From NCBI GenBank assembly GCA_021822605.1, contig JAKAQL010000002.1, forward strand, positions 62,001 through 126,000: a stretch of DNA of 64,000 nucleotides, in the 5' to 3' direction. Shown here piece after piece: positions 43,175-52,896 of the stretch. The notes below the pieces were generated by a model. The model was not told the DNA's origin. It ran no database searches and worked only from the letters and a program-made list of their open reading frames with translations. The DNA comes from Actinomycetes bacterium. Its GTDB lineage: Bacteria; Actinomycetota; Acidimicrobiia; Acidimicrobiales; Acidimicrobiaceae. Each line of letters begins with the position of its first letter. The first letter of the stretch is position 1. The position numbers were made by a program, and so were the translations under genes.

Positions 43175-44944
43175 ATGCCTGGGATGGGGAATCCGAGCCT
43201 TGGCTCATTTGGGCTAGCGGCTCCGTTCTATCACCGTGTCGCGCTGGAGGCACTGTTGTTGGCGGTGGTCGCCTTCGTCTTGATCGCCGCGCGTTTCCTC
43301 CTCTATGGCACCGCGTTTCGTAGCACCCCAGCACTCGCGGTGAGAGGCGGAGATGAGGCTGGCGTCGCGGTGAAGACCAAAGAACCACGGGCTCGCGCCG
43401 TCTTACGCTACGGTTTTGGTGCCCTCTGGGTTCTCGATGGTCTGCTCCAGCTGCAGAGCGCCATGCCGTCGTCGATGATCTCCCAAGTCATACAGCCGAG
43501 CCAAGCAGGTCAGCCCCATTGGCTGATCACGCTGATGGGGTGGGGTACCGACGCTTGGATTCGTCACCCTATCTGGTCGGCTTCGGGGGTGATCTGGCTT
43601 CAGATTGCGATCGGCCTCTGGCTCCTGTTAGGCCGTGAGGGCTGGTTCTCCCGTCTGGGCTACCTCTTCGCCGCCGCGTGGGGCCTTTTTGTCTGGGTTT
43701 TCGGCGAAGCGATGGGACAGACCTTTGGACATGGTGGCTCCTGGCTCTTTGGTGCGCCAGGAGGGGTGCTATTCTACGTGATTGCCGCACTCATTCTCCT
43801 GGCTCCCTATGCCTGGTGGCAACGTGACAAGCTTCCCCGTTGGGTTCTCGCTGGCATCGGGGTGATGCTGATCGCCTTCGGGATCCAGGAGGCGTTGCCG
43901 GGCCGAGGTTTTTGGAGTTTTCAGATCCCGGATATGGTCAAGTCGATGGCGGCGGTCCCACAGCCTGCCATCATCGCCGGGAGCCTGCGAGGATTCCATC
44001 GCCTTCTCGGTGCTCATGGTAGTGCCGTGATCAACGGTCTTACGGTGGCGATACTCGTGCTGGTCGGCATCTCATTGCTCACTCGACGGGGTCTCCGGGT
44101 GAGCATCCCTGTCTTCGCCGTCTTTTCTGTCTTGGTCTGGTGGTTCATTCAGGATCTTGGCTTCCTTGGGGGTACCGGGACCGATCCCAACTCGATGATT
44201 CCCGAGCTGGTCTTGGTCATCGCGATGGTGATGGGACTCGCCTACGCTGAGGTACCTGAGAGTGCACCGGTACACCTCTGGCCAGAGACTCTGGGTCAGG
44301 CCGGACGACTCTTCGGCGTGTGGGTCGTCGTTCTGGCGGCTGTTGGCTTGGTGCCACTCGGCTTCTCCGCAGCCGATACCAGCTACTCCATTGAGGCAGC
44401 GCTCGCCACCTCCGGCGCGCCGTTCCAGATCGATCGACCAGCGGCTCCGTTTACGCTGCTCGACCAGTCGGGTACTCCCGTCTCCTCGTCGCAGTTCAAG
44501 GGTAAGACGCTGATTGTGACCTTCTTGGACCCGGTCTGTACCGACACCTGCCCACTCATCGCCTCTGAGCTTCGGGAGGCTGATGAGCAGCTCTCCCCAT
44601 CCCAACGAGCCAATACCGACGTCATTGCAGTCGCCACCAACCCGATCTTCCACTCGGTGAGCGCGGTGCATCTTTTCACCGACAGAGAGGGTATGTCATC
44701 CTTGCCCAACTGGTACTTCCTCACCAGCCCTTCGCTGAAGACTCTGGCCGCCGTGTGGCAGAACTATGGTGTCGGGCTCTCGGTACCCCAAAATGGTGTG
44801 ATGATAGTTCACCCCGACCTGGTCTATATTGTCAACTCGGCAGGGGTGGAGCGATGGATGATCCCTGCGGATCCCTCTGACACCAACGCTATCCAGTCGA
44901 GTTTTGCCTCGCTCGTGGATTCGCTCGTGAAGGGAGTGCAGTGA
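43175..44944 (+). CDS. multi-pass membrane protein fused to SCO1/SenC domain
   Basis: 589 residues. Residues 1-420 hold about nine membrane helices; part of them (YGFGALWVLDGLLQLQ, GHGGSWLFGAPGG) is reminiscent of DoxX/DoxD-like proteins. The C-terminal third is an SCO copper-chaperone/thioredoxin fold: FLDPVCTDTCPL with C455 and C459, and the copper His in VHPDLVYIV (H546). SCO proteins deliver copper to the CuA site of CoxB, so this should serve the oxidase encoded at 10.9-14.5 kb. AAGGAG precedes the ATG; TAGAAT (43124) is a possible -10. I do not know this fusion as a standard architecture. Confidence 0.8.
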   Translation: MPGMGNPSLGSFGLAAPFYHRVALEALLLAVVAFVLIAARFLLYGTAFRSTPALAVRGGDEAGVAVKTKEPRARAVLRYGFGALWVLDGLLQLQSAMPSSMISQVIQPSQAGQPHWLITLMGWGTDAWIRHPIWSASGVIWLQIAIGLWLLLGREGWFSRLGYLFAAAWGLFVWVFGEAMGQTFGHGGSWLFGAPGGVLFYVIAALILLAPYAWWQRDKLPRWVLAGIGVMLIAFGIQEALPGRGFWSFQIPDMVKSMAAVPQPAIIAGSLRGFHRLLGAHGSAVINGLTVAILVLVGISLLTRRGLRVSIPVFAVFSVLVWWFIQDLGFLGGTGTDPNSMIPELVLVIAMVMGLAYAEVPESAPVHLWPETLGQAGRLFGVWVVVLAAVGLVPLGFSAADTSYSIEAALATSGAPFQIDRPAAPFTLLDQSGTPVSSSQFKGKTLIVTFLDPVCTDTCPLIASELREADEQLSPSQRANTDVIAVATNPIFHSVSAVHLFTDREGMSSLPNWYFLTSPSLKTLAAVWQNYGVGLSVPQNGVMIVHPDLVYIVNSAGVERWMIPADPSDTNAIQSSFASLVDSLVKGVQ

Positions 44945-45017
44945 ACAAACCCCGATGTCAGGACTTGGTCCGCGTTGCTATCGAACTCGATAGCACATGG
45001 AGCAAGGGCATCGCCTC

Positions 45018-46154
45018 GTGAAGATTCGACGGCTGATGAGCTTGACCCTCTCTCTCGGGGTCGGTAGCCTTGTGTTGGCGGCGTGTGGCGGTGCATCGAG
45101 TGATAGCGCTCATCAGCGGCCTCAATCGCTCGCTGCGAACTACGCGACGGTGCTCGAGTCGCCGTCTGGCAATCTCTACACCGAGGCGCAGGCGTACCAG
45201 CATGGACAGGTCCTCGAGGCCAAGGATGGCGTACTTCGCCTGATGACGCCCGAGGGTGTCTCCACCCGTGGGGGAGTGAGCCTTGCACTGACCCCAGGCG
45301 GGGCGACTAGCTGGGCGGCGGTGATGGCCGAGCTCGAACTCTACGTGAGTCCGATCTACGTCGGCCCGATCGACGACTGGAATGCAGCAGAACTCCCCAC
45401 TGCGGTCGCCCCCTTCCCTGGATCGGTCCTACCAGTTGATGCCAGGAGCGCGGTGGCGATCGTTGGTTCGAAGGCTCATGGGGCCAGCCACCAGGAACTC
45501 GTCAGAATCTCAGCAACGGGTTCGGTGACCCAGATTTTGGCCACCAACCCTACCCTCGAACACCTTGGATCCTCTGCGCACTGTTCAGATCCGACCTACG
45601 AGAGTCTTACCGGGTCCTTCTCGAATCCGATGCTGCTTGCGACGTGTAGCTCAGGATCAGAGGTGGCGTTGGTGTCACCGCTTGCTGGAGATGGCTTCGC
45701 CGATCGCGCGCCAAAGGGATTCAGGTACCTTGGGGTCTCAGCACTGGATGAGCTCACCGGTACCTCCGATGCAGTGGCGGCGGCGGTCGTGGCGCCTGTT
45801 GGGGGCGGAACCGACGAGGTTGAGCTGGTTGGGCTGGGGGCTGGGACCTCGATGGCAAAGCTCCCAGGACGACCTACCCAGTCTCCCTCCTTCGCGGTCT
45901 CATCGAGCGGCGAGTGGGTGCTGGTGCCGTTGGCGGGAGGAAAGAGCCAAGTGATCGAGTTTTCGCGAACCGGGTCTGTCCTCGCTGATCTGGCTGGGCC
46001 GAAGGAGGGGCAAGGGATTGGGGTCTCCAACGGGGGCCATGCCCTCGTCGTCGCCGCGAATCCAAATGACACGACGATCACGCTGTGGCGTGACGGGACA
46101 AGTGGTTTTGTCAAGAGTGGTTCACTCTCGGTCCCAGAGGGTGTGAACGGCTAG
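45018..46154 (+). CDS. putative lipoprotein with beta-propeller-like repeats
   Basis: GTG 45018 gives a classical lipoprotein signal (MKIRRLMSLTLSLGVGSLVL, lipobox LAAC, then GGASS). The mature part, about 350 residues, is rich in Gly, Ser, Val and Thr with repeated short strands such as GEWVLVPLAGGKSQVIEF and GHALVVAANPND, suggesting a beta-propeller. No catalytic motif. It follows the SCO fusion by 73 bases and may be co-transcribed. Function unknown. Confidence 0.75.
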   Translation: MKIRRLMSLTLSLGVGSLVLAACGGASSDSAHQRPQSLAANYATVLESPSGNLYTEAQAYQHGQVLEAKDGVLRLMTPEGVSTRGGVSLALTPGGATSWAAVMAELELYVSPIYVGPIDDWNAAELPTAVAPFPGSVLPVDARSAVAIVGSKAHGASHQELVRISATGSVTQILATNPTLEHLGSSAHCSDPTYESLTGSFSNPMLLATCSSGSEVALVSPLAGDGFADRAPKGFRYLGVSALDELTGTSDAVAAAVVAPVGGGTDEVELVGLGAGTSMAKLPGRPTQSPSFAVSSSGEWVLVPLAGGKSQVIEFSRTGSVLADLAGPKEGQGIGVSNGGHALVVAANPNDTTITLWRDGTSGFVKSGSLSVPEGVNG

Positions 46155-46723
46155 AGTCAATCACTTCGGCCTCACGCTCTTGCTACTAGGTTTGTCCGCT
46201 GGAACGTTCAGCCCCCAGCGGGCCCTAGGCACTGCATAGCCGTTTGCAGTCGACCACGAGCATCGCTGGGTCCTTGGCATCAAGGCAGCTGAACGAAGAG
46301 GGTATGCTGGGGTCGCGATTGAGCGATGTATCGGGGGAGCTCCAAGGGTTGCGCACATGCTGTGGCCATGCCCCTCATCATGCACGACGAGCTGCATCCG
46401 ATGGTCCGTTGCTTCAACGAGCTCAGGGATTCGCGGATCACCGAGCTTTGTGGTCGGAGCCGGTGGCCGGGGTGACGACGTCCTCTTTTGTTCAGGCAAA
46501 GGGGTGTGGCGGTTCTTGAATCGGGGAGACGGTTGGAGTACTCTTTGGGTTCGTGATCTACTGGGGTTGATCGGTCAGGTTTTGGCCAGACCAGCAAGCA
46601 CACGGCTCTCCCTCTGGCCCCCGTCAGGCAAGGAAGAAGCCCAAATCATCCGCTTCGCCCAAGACCTTAGGGAGGGTTTGGTGCAGGTTAGCATGGTACT
46701 GACGGGCGAGAAGGGTGGTAACC
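46155..46723. other. 569-bp spacer, no gene seen
   Basis: Short frames on both strands without conserved features. No terminator or riboswitch recognised. Confidence 0.5.
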
Positions 46724-47617
46724 ATGAATCAGACGTTGGTGCTTCATGATGGGCGGATACTTGAGTACTTTGACTCAGGTCCAACAGATGGAGCGGTGCT
46801 CATCGCACACCATGGTACTCCAGGTTGCGGTGACCCGAACGCGAGAGAACGGCAAGCCGCCTCCCAACTGGGAGTGCGGTTGATCGCACCAAGTCGGCCT
46901 GGGTACGCTGGCTCGTCTCGATCTGTGGGTCGAACCATCGCCAGCATTGCGGGCGATGTGACGGAGCTTCTCGATGCGCTGGAGATCGAGCGGTGCTCCA
47001 CCTATGGAGTCTCCGGCGGAGGTCCCCATGCCCTCGCCTGCGCTGCCCTCCTTCCTGATCGTGTGAACCGCGCAGCCTCGATCGCCGGAGTTGGGCCGTG
47101 GGATCAGGATGACCTTGATTTTCTTGCCGGCATGGGAGAGGATAACCTCGTCGAGTTTGGAGCAGCCGCGAACGACCACGCTGAACTACTCACCCTCCTC
47201 ACCACACAACGCGATGCCATGATGGCAGCTGGACTATCTGAGGTGCCGGAGAGTCTGTCCACGCTGCTGCCCCCGGTTGACGTCACTGCTGCCAAAGAAC
47301 TCGGCAACTACCTGGTCGAGCATTTTCAACGAGCGTTGCAGAGTGGAATCGAAGGCTGGTTCGATGACGATCTTGCCTTCACCCAACACTGGGGCTTTGA
47401 TCTCCAGAGCATCTCTATCCCGGTGAGTATCTGGCAGGGAGGACAAGACCTGATGGTCCCAGGCGCTCACGGGCGATGGCTCGACAAACACATCGCTACC
47501 GGAGAGCTCCACTTCGAGCCAACCGAGGGGCACCTCTCTCTCCCGCTTCACAAGGAGCCTGCGATCTTTACCTGGTTGGTCGGCTCTGATACCGCTCAGT
47601 CGTGGAGGGACGAGTAA
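46724..47617 (+). CDS. alpha/beta-hydrolase fold enzyme
   Basis: 297 residues from ATG 46724 (AAGGGTGG upstream). Features: oxyanion region HHGTPGCGDPN, nucleophile elbow GVSGGGPHA (Ser), a helical lid in the middle (about 130-200), acid in WQGGQDLMVP (Asp) and the His in EPTEGHLSLP. Typical of esterase, epoxide-hydrolase or lactonase relatives; the substrate cannot be read from sequence. It stands alone between long spacers. Confidence 0.88.
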   Translation: MNQTLVLHDGRILEYFDSGPTDGAVLIAHHGTPGCGDPNARERQAASQLGVRLIAPSRPGYAGSSRSVGRTIASIAGDVTELLDALEIERCSTYGVSGGGPHALACAALLPDRVNRAASIAGVGPWDQDDLDFLAGMGEDNLVEFGAAANDHAELLTLLTTQRDAMMAAGLSEVPESLSTLLPPVDVTAAKELGNYLVEHFQRALQSGIEGWFDDDLAFTQHWGFDLQSISIPVSIWQGGQDLMVPGAHGRWLDKHIATGELHFEPTEGHLSLPLHKEPAIFTWLVGSDTAQSWRDE

Positions 47618-48010
47618 CCGAGGGAAGATTGACGCACCCTTGGCGAACCGTTCCTCCGATAGCTCCGACCGCCACCGTCCACCGAAGAGTCAAGGAGCGG
47701 GTGTGCTGCGAACGACCCGGGTGTCAATCCGGTGCGCCTGAACCACCCCCACTCGGAGCGTGGCTTGCGATCACTGTGGGCTCGACTGATGATCTCGCTC
47801 CAACGTGAGGTGCCATTCCTCCAGAGATTGGATGCTCGGTTTCATTCTCCAGCCGCGGGGGCAGGGTGCTAGGTCGAGCCACTGGGCTGCCCTTACCGCC
47901 TTCGAGGGCAAACCTCTCTACCCTCATCGGCACTGCCCAAGGAGCGTCTCCGGCTCAGCCCGGAGTCCCCCTCATCGCAAGGGGACTGTGGTCTTCGTTC
48001 GGACGTGGGA
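47618..48010. other. 393-bp spacer, no gene seen
   Basis: Lies between two converging genes. No clear hairpin with a T-run was found; frames here are short and unrelated to known proteins. Confidence 0.5.
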
Positions 48011-48952
48011 CTAGCCTATGGTTGCGGTCATGAGTCCGATCATGGTGTAGATAATGTGACTGGCTGCGATCGCTGTGATCTCGGCGTGGTCGTAACTCGG
48101 TGAGACCTCGACAAGATCTGCGCCAACGAGGTTGATACCTCGGAGTTGGCGAAGGAGCTTGAGAATGTCGCGGGAGCTCGGGCCACCGGCCTCGGGGGTC
48201 CCGGTGCCTGGGGCGGCGCTTGGATCGAGCACGTCGATATCGATGGAGAGATAGACCGGCGCATCTCCGATGCGCGCTTTGATGCGGGCTCCAAGGTCAG
48301 GGATCGACGCATCGACGAGTTCATCCGAGGTGATGATCTGAAAGCCGAAGCCAGCATCGTCATCGAGATCGCTCTTGCCATAGAGCGGGCCTCGCGTGCC
48401 GACGTGAAAGCTCCTGTCCTCGCGTAAGAGATCCTCCTCGAAGGCACGGCGAAATGGGGTTCCGTGGGTGTAGGGAGCACCGAAGTAGGTGTCCCAGGTG
48501 TCGAGATGGGCATCGAAGTGAATGAGCGCGACCGGTCCATGCCGCCTGGTGACCGCTCGCAACAAGGGGAGAGCGATGGTGTGGTCACCGCCGAGGGTGA
48601 CGAGGCGGTCAACGCAGGTCTGGAGCTCCCCTGCGCGTGCTTCGATGGTGGCGATCGCGTCCTCGATGGAGAAGGGGTTGATCCCCATGTCACCGGCGTC
48701 GGCCACCTGAACCCTGCCAAACGGGAGCAGATCCATCGCTGGATCGTAGGGCCGTAGCAGCTGCGAACCGGTTCGGATCGCGAGTGGGCCAAAGCGAGCA
48801 CCGGGTCGATAGGAGACACCGGCATCGAACGGTGCGCCGACGAGCGCGATGCTGGCAGTACCCACCTCGGCCAGGGTCGGGAGGCGAGCAAAGGTAGTTG
48901 CGTTGGAGAACCGTGGCTCCTGCAGCGAGTTGCGTGGTCCGATGGGTTCCAT
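48011..48952 (-). CDS. speB: agmatinase-family ureohydrolase
   Basis: Mn-dependent hydrolase removing urea from a guanidino compound. Start ATG 48952 with AAGGAGG about 7 bases upstream gives 313 residues; a longer frame is not supported. Metal motifs: [21 protein letters not shown] and [22 protein letters not shown]. Agmatine is the usual substrate, but guanidinobutyrate or related enzymes share these motifs, so the symbol is tentative. Divergent from def; no polyamine genes adjoin. Confidence 0.88.
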   Translation of the reverse strand: MEPIGPRNSLQEPRFSNATTFARLPTLAEVGTASIALVGAPFDAGVSYRPGARFGPLAIRTGSQLLRPYDPAMDLLPFGRVQVADAGDMGINPFSIEDAIATIEARAGELQTCVDRLVTLGGDHTIALPLLRAVTRRHGPVALIHFDAHLDTWDTYFGAPYTHGTPFRRAFEEDLLREDRSFHVGTRGPLYGKSDLDDDAGFGFQIITSDELVDASIPDLGARIKARIGDAPVYLSIDIDVLDPSAAPGTGTPEAGGPSSRDILKLLRQLRGINLVGADLVEVSPSYDHAEITAIAASHIIYTMIGLMTATIG

Positions 48953-48987
48953 TGATGCCTCCTTGGATGGTGACCGTTGATGATCTT

Positions 48988-49053
48988 GGCTAGTAACCGT
49001 AACTCGTGACATTGACTGTCGATGTCGGCGAATGACTCCGCTGGCTACTAGCC
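48988..49053. promoter_or_regulatory. inverted repeat between divergent speB and def
   Basis: GGCTAGTA (48988-48995) and its reverse complement TACTAGCC (49046-49053). Each arm holds a -10-like hexamer for the gene it faces, so these may be the two divergent promoters or a shared operator. Confidence 0.35.
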
Positions 49054-49061
49054 TAGAACCC

Positions 49062-49553
49062 GTGGCAATCCTCGCTATCCGAACCATTGGTGACCAGGTT
49101 CTTGCGAACCGGTCGACTGAGATCGACACCTTCGATGCCGCCTTGCAGCGGTTGATCGACGACATGTTTGAGACGATGTATGACGCACCGGGAGTCGGTC
49201 TGGCCGGCCCCCAGGTGGGCGTCGGGAAACGCATCTTCGTCTACGACGCTGGCGATGGTCCAGAGGTCTTTATCAACCCTGAGCTCGTCGTCGCCGACGG
49301 CGAATGGGCCTACGAAGAGGGATGTCTCTCAGTGCCTAACTACTGGTGGGAGATCCATCGCCCAGGACACGTCGTGATGCGTGGTCTTGATCGCGATGGC
49401 AAGCCACAGGAGGTCGAGGGAGAGGGTCTCCTCGGACGAGTGCTTCAGCACGAGTACGATCACCTCGAAGGCAAGCTGCTGATCACGCGATTGACGGACG
49501 AGGAGCGCAAAGCCTTTCACCGCACCATGCGAGAGAAGCTGATCGACTCCTAA
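49062..49553 (+). CDS. def: peptide deformylase
   Basis: Removes the formyl group from nascent proteins. All three motifs are present: [18 protein letters not shown] (metal Cys) and QHEYDHLEG (two His and catalytic Glu). GTG 49062 gives [14 protein letters not shown], the typical start, and 163 residues; ATG 49032 is possible. No ribosome site before GTG, and TAGCCT lies 10 bases upstream, so a leaderless message is conceivable. Two bases separate it from fmt. Confidence 0.94.
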   Translation: MAILAIRTIGDQVLANRSTEIDTFDAALQRLIDDMFETMYDAPGVGLAGPQVGVGKRIFVYDAGDGPEVFINPELVVADGEWAYEEGCLSVPNYWWEIHRPGHVVMRGLDRDGKPQEVEGEGLLGRVLQHEYDHLEGKLLITRLTDEERKAFHRTMREKLIDS

Positions 49554-49555
49554 GC

Positions 49556-50431
49556 GTGCGTATCGTCTTCTTCGGAACCGGTGCAGTCTCGACTGCCTAT
49601 CTCGCGACCCTGTTGGATGGCGGTTTCGATGTGGTTGCGGTGGTGACAAAGCCGCCCAAGCGGCGTGCTAGGAACGGCCCACTGGAACCGACGCCGGTTG
49701 CTCAGATCGGCGTACAGGCTGGCCTAACTGTCGTGACGGCGCTCGACGAGCTCGGCGATCTCGCCTTCGATCTGGGTGTTGTCGTCTCCTATGGTCGGAT
49801 ACTGCCCGCGGCGTTGGTAGAGGCGCACCCGCTGCTCAATGTCCATTACTCGCTCCTCCCGTTCTTTCGAGGAGCTGCCCCGGTCGAGCGCTCAGTACTC
49901 GCTGGCGGGTTGGCCAGTGGGGTAACCTTGATGCGTCTTGTCCAAGAGATGGATGCGGGACCGGTCTATGCCCGTGAACCGGTCGAGATCGATGGTCGTA
50001 GCGTGAGCGAAGCCTATGAACTGCTCACCACGATGGGATGTCAACTGATGAGCGATTGGCTCACTCGTCGTGATCATTGGCTCGAGGAGGCGGCCCAACC
50101 CCAGGTGGGCACCGTGACCTACGCGCCAAAAATCACTGATGGTGACCTTCTCGTCAGGAGTTATGAGTCAGCGCTGCAGGGCTATCGTCGCCATCTGCTT
50201 GAGCGAGCCTACTTCTACGCTGGCCCCAAGCGAATACGACTCATCAAGGCCCACGTCGAGGAGGGGGAGACGGGTTCTTCACTAGGCACTATCGCCGAGG
50301 GAAAAATCCAGACGGCCAAGGGGCTATTGGTCCCAGAGCTTGTGCGACCCGAAGGTCGATCGACGATGAGCTTTGCCGATTTTCTTCGAGGTAGCTCGGC
50401 CGAGCGCATCAGCACACACCCTGAGCAGTAG
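49556..50431 (+). CDS. fmt: methionyl-tRNA formyltransferase
   Basis: Formylates initiator Met-tRNA. 291 residues, GTG start. Active-site LNVHYSLLPFFRGAAPVERS (Asn, His), GVTLMRLVQEMDAGPV (Asp) and the N-terminal VFFGTGAVS. The C-terminal OB-like domain (about 200-291) is shorter than in E. coli. Coupled to def as in most bacteria. In related genomes the sun/rsmB gene often follows; here a gene-free spacer does. Confidence 0.94.
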   Translation: MRIVFFGTGAVSTAYLATLLDGGFDVVAVVTKPPKRRARNGPLEPTPVAQIGVQAGLTVVTALDELGDLAFDLGVVVSYGRILPAALVEAHPLLNVHYSLLPFFRGAAPVERSVLAGGLASGVTLMRLVQEMDAGPVYAREPVEIDGRSVSEAYELLTTMGCQLMSDWLTRRDHWLEEAAQPQVGTVTYAPKITDGDLLVRSYESALQGYRRHLLERAYFYAGPKRIRLIKAHVEEGETGSSLGTIAEGKIQTAKGLLVPELVRPEGRSTMSFADFLRGSSAERISTHPEQ

Positions 50432-50997
50432 TGGTACCGCTGGGGCGGAGCGCCGCAGTCGCGCCGATGAGGGCACTACCCGTTCGACGTTCGCGGCCGG
50501 CTCAGATGGGGATAGTATCGCGAGGAAGCAACCACGGAGAAGGTTGATCTGTTCGACGAAGGTCGGGAACCCGAGACCCTTGGTTCCCTGGAACTGAGGG
50601 ACGCAGCTCACTTTTTCGCTGTCTTTGCAAGTGAGCCACGCTCGGGTGGCTGTCTCGGGAAACGAGGAACAGCGCAGGGTCGTCCCCCCAACCTCTGTTG
50701 GATTGGCTCCTCTCGGACCGACCAACGACAGAGGTGGGATCATTCTGAGGATGGTGGGTGATCGAGTGACCCCGGGCAATCGGCGACGAGGCTGAGTAAC
50801 TTGACGCACGGGTGCTTTGTCATCAGGGTCACCTGTGCGCCAAGGTGTGAAAGACAGAGGGCACAGGACCAGGGATGACGCCAGGACAGTCCCACCACGA
50901 GCACACACGAAGACACGAGAGCACGGCGACAAAGAGTGTACTGTGGTAAAGGTGAGGCACGGCAGTGAGGTCGTGCCAGTATTGGAGGATAGCGTCG
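50432..50997. other. 566-bp spacer between fmt and mog
   Basis: No protein with support. I looked for an FMN riboswitch ahead of the rib genes and did not find its conserved blocks here. Confidence 0.5.
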
Positions 50998-51480
50998 ATG
51001 CCAGCGGCCAAGATAGTGACAGTCTCTGATGGAGTGATCGCCGGAACACGCGAGGATCGCTCCGGCCAGGCACTCCAAGAGCGCCTCAGTGGTCTTGGGT
51101 ACGAGATCGCGGACCGAATAGCCGTCGCGGATGGCGCCGAGAATGTCGCCTCGACGCTACGGAGCGCAGCTGCTGGATTTACCGGACTGATCGTGACCAC
51201 AGGAGGTACTGGATTTGGTCCCCGTGATCTCACTCCGGAGGGTACACGGGAGGTGCTCGATCGGCTTGCCCCCGGTCTTGGGGAACAGATGCGTGCGGTG
51301 AGTCCGTTGGGTGGGCTTTCACGCGGGGTTGCCGGTACCTTGGGGTCCTGCTTGATTTTGAATCTACCTGGCTCTCCACGCGGGGCGATCGAGTCACTCG
51401 ATGCTCTCGTACCCCTGTTGGAGCACGCTCTTGGGCTCGTTGCGGGGGGCGATACTGAACATCCTGCCTCCAGCCGATGA
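50998..51480 (+). CDS. mog: molybdopterin adenylyltransferase (MogA/MoaB family)
   Basis: 160 residues from ATG 50998 (GGAGG 9 bases upstream). MoCF fold with TTGGTGFGPRDLTPE and the C-terminal LPGSPRGAIESL, with IVTVSDGVIAGTREDRSG at the start. Activates molybdopterin with ATP before molybdenum insertion, or is its MoaB equivalent. Overlaps ribD by 4 bases, an association with riboflavin genes that looks accidental in function but firm in transcription. No other molybdenum-cofactor gene is near. Confidence 0.9.
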   Translation: MPAAKIVTVSDGVIAGTREDRSGQALQERLSGLGYEIADRIAVADGAENVASTLRSAAAGFTGLIVTTGGTGFGPRDLTPEGTREVLDRLAPGLGEQMRAVSPLGGLSRGVAGTLGSCLILNLPGSPRGAIESLDALVPLLEHALGLVAGGDTEHPASSR

Positions 51481-52556
51481 ACGATACGGACTTGATGCGC
51501 CATGCCCTCGCCTTGGGTCGGCGTGCACGTCACGGATCGCCGCCAAACCCTTGGGTTGGCGCGGTCATCGTCGCCGATGGAGCGGTTGTTGGGGAGGGTT
51601 GGACCCAACCCCTCGGCGGCCCCCATGCTGAGGTTGTCGCGCTGGGTGAGGCGGGTGAGCGGGCTAAAGGCGCGACGATGTACGTGACCTTAGAGCCCTG
51701 TTCTCATCACGGGCGGACACCGCCGTGTGTTGATGCGATCGTCGCTGCTGGCATCCGTCGGGTGGTCGCCTCCATCGTCGACCCTGATCCACGGGTGGCG
51801 GGGCGTGGCTTTCTTGCCCTGCGAAGAGCGGGCGTGGAGGTTGAGGTGGGGGTGGAGTCCACCGAGGGCGTGCAAGAACTCATCCCCTATCTCGTGCAGC
51901 GACGCATGAGAAGACCTTGGGTTCGAGCCAAGGTGGCGATGACCCTTGATGGGAGGGTGGCCGATCGAAGGGGTGCCTCACAATGGATTACCTCTCCCGC
52001 GGCCAGAGATCGCGGACATCAGCTTCGCGCGGAGTCCCAGGCGATCGTCGTGGGAGCCGAAACGATGGAGGCAGATCATCCACTCCTGACCGCTCGGCCT
52101 GGAGGTGTCGAAACCACCACGCAGCCAGAGCGCTGGGTCTTTGCTCGTCGGAGCCTCTCGTACTGCACCCCAGGTGTCCAGGTGACCGCAGCGGCACCCC
52201 AGGAGTTCCTCGATGATCTGGGTTCGCGTGGGGTGTTGAGTGTCCTCATCGAGGGTGGACCGATGCTCCAAGGCTCCTTCTTTGCAGAGGGCCTTGTTGA
52301 TGAGGTCTATGTCTATCTCGCTCCGATGGTCTTTGGCGATGATGAGGCAAAGCCTGCCTTCCATCTCCCTGTCGGAAGACTCCTTGTGGATCCGATGCAG
52401 CTCATACTTATGGGTATGCAATCGGTGGGTTCGGATATCGAATTGCGCCTCTGGAGCGAGCGAGCAGGGCAAGTGGCCCAAGTGCTCGACACCGATCTCC
52501 GACGTGAGAGCGTCTCTGGCGCGGACCAGGCCTTTGTTCCAGATGGCAAGGGGTGA
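51477..52556 (+). CDS. ribD: riboflavin biosynthesis deaminase/reductase
   Basis: 359 residues. N-terminal deaminase with zinc ligands in GGPHAEVVAL and PCSHHGRTPPC, then reductase domain (VRAKVAMTLDGRVADRRG, IVVGAETMEADHP, VLIEGGPMLQGSFF). Carries out the second and third steps of riboflavin synthesis. ATGA overlap with mog. The stop codon lies inside a perfect hairpin (52552-52567). Confidence 0.95.
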   Translation: MNDTDLMRHALALGRRARHGSPPNPWVGAVIVADGAVVGEGWTQPLGGPHAEVVALGEAGERAKGATMYVTLEPCSHHGRTPPCVDAIVAAGIRRVVASIVDPDPRVAGRGFLALRRAGVEVEVGVESTEGVQELIPYLVQRRMRRPWVRAKVAMTLDGRVADRRGASQWITSPAARDRGHQLRAESQAIVVGAETMEADHPLLTARPGGVETTTQPERWVFARRSLSYCTPGVQVTAAAPQEFLDDLGSRGVLSVLIEGGPMLQGSFFAEGLVDEVYVYLAPMVFGDDEAKPAFHLPVGRLLVDPMQLILMGMQSVGSDIELRLWSERAGQVAQVLDTDLRRESVSGADQAFVPDGKG

Positions 52557-52567
52557 GCAAGCTCACC
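52552..52567 (+). other. hairpin at the end of ribD
   Basis: GGTGAGC-AA-GCTCACC; a 7-bp palindromic arm pair covering the ribD stop, followed by GGTTTGTTC. It may be a weak terminator or processing site. The 340-base spacer after it (52557-52896) shows no gene and no FMN riboswitch blocks. Confidence 0.4.
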
Positions 52568-52896
52568 GGTTTGTTCATTGGGCGACGATCGCTCAAACGA
52601 TGCGGCTGGGGGTGATGACCGTTGAGGAGTGACATGTCGTAAGTCGGTACGGTCGCCACCACAGAGTGGGCGTGCAGGCAGGCTCAGCCCTTGGCCAAGG
52701 ATCGGGGGGTCATGTTGGTGTCGTGCGTCCCTGGCACGGAGTATGTTCGTCAGGGAATCTCACCGTTGCTGGCGCCCTTGCAATCCTCTGTTCGGCGACT
52801 CTGAGCTGGGTGAATCGTGTTCGGCTGTGTTGGTCGAGTCTTGGCGTCCGAGACAAACTAGGCTGGAGTAGCTGGAGAGCCGAAGGGATGGAATCG

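Noticed and set aside
50324-51073. 249-codon minus-strand frame covering the end of fmt and start of mog
   Set aside because: No domain, odd composition, overlaps two certain genes.
50432-52896. FMN riboswitch controlling rib genes
   Set aside because: The conserved RFN blocks (such as the CCGGCGGT and GACAGT regions) were not found in either spacer.
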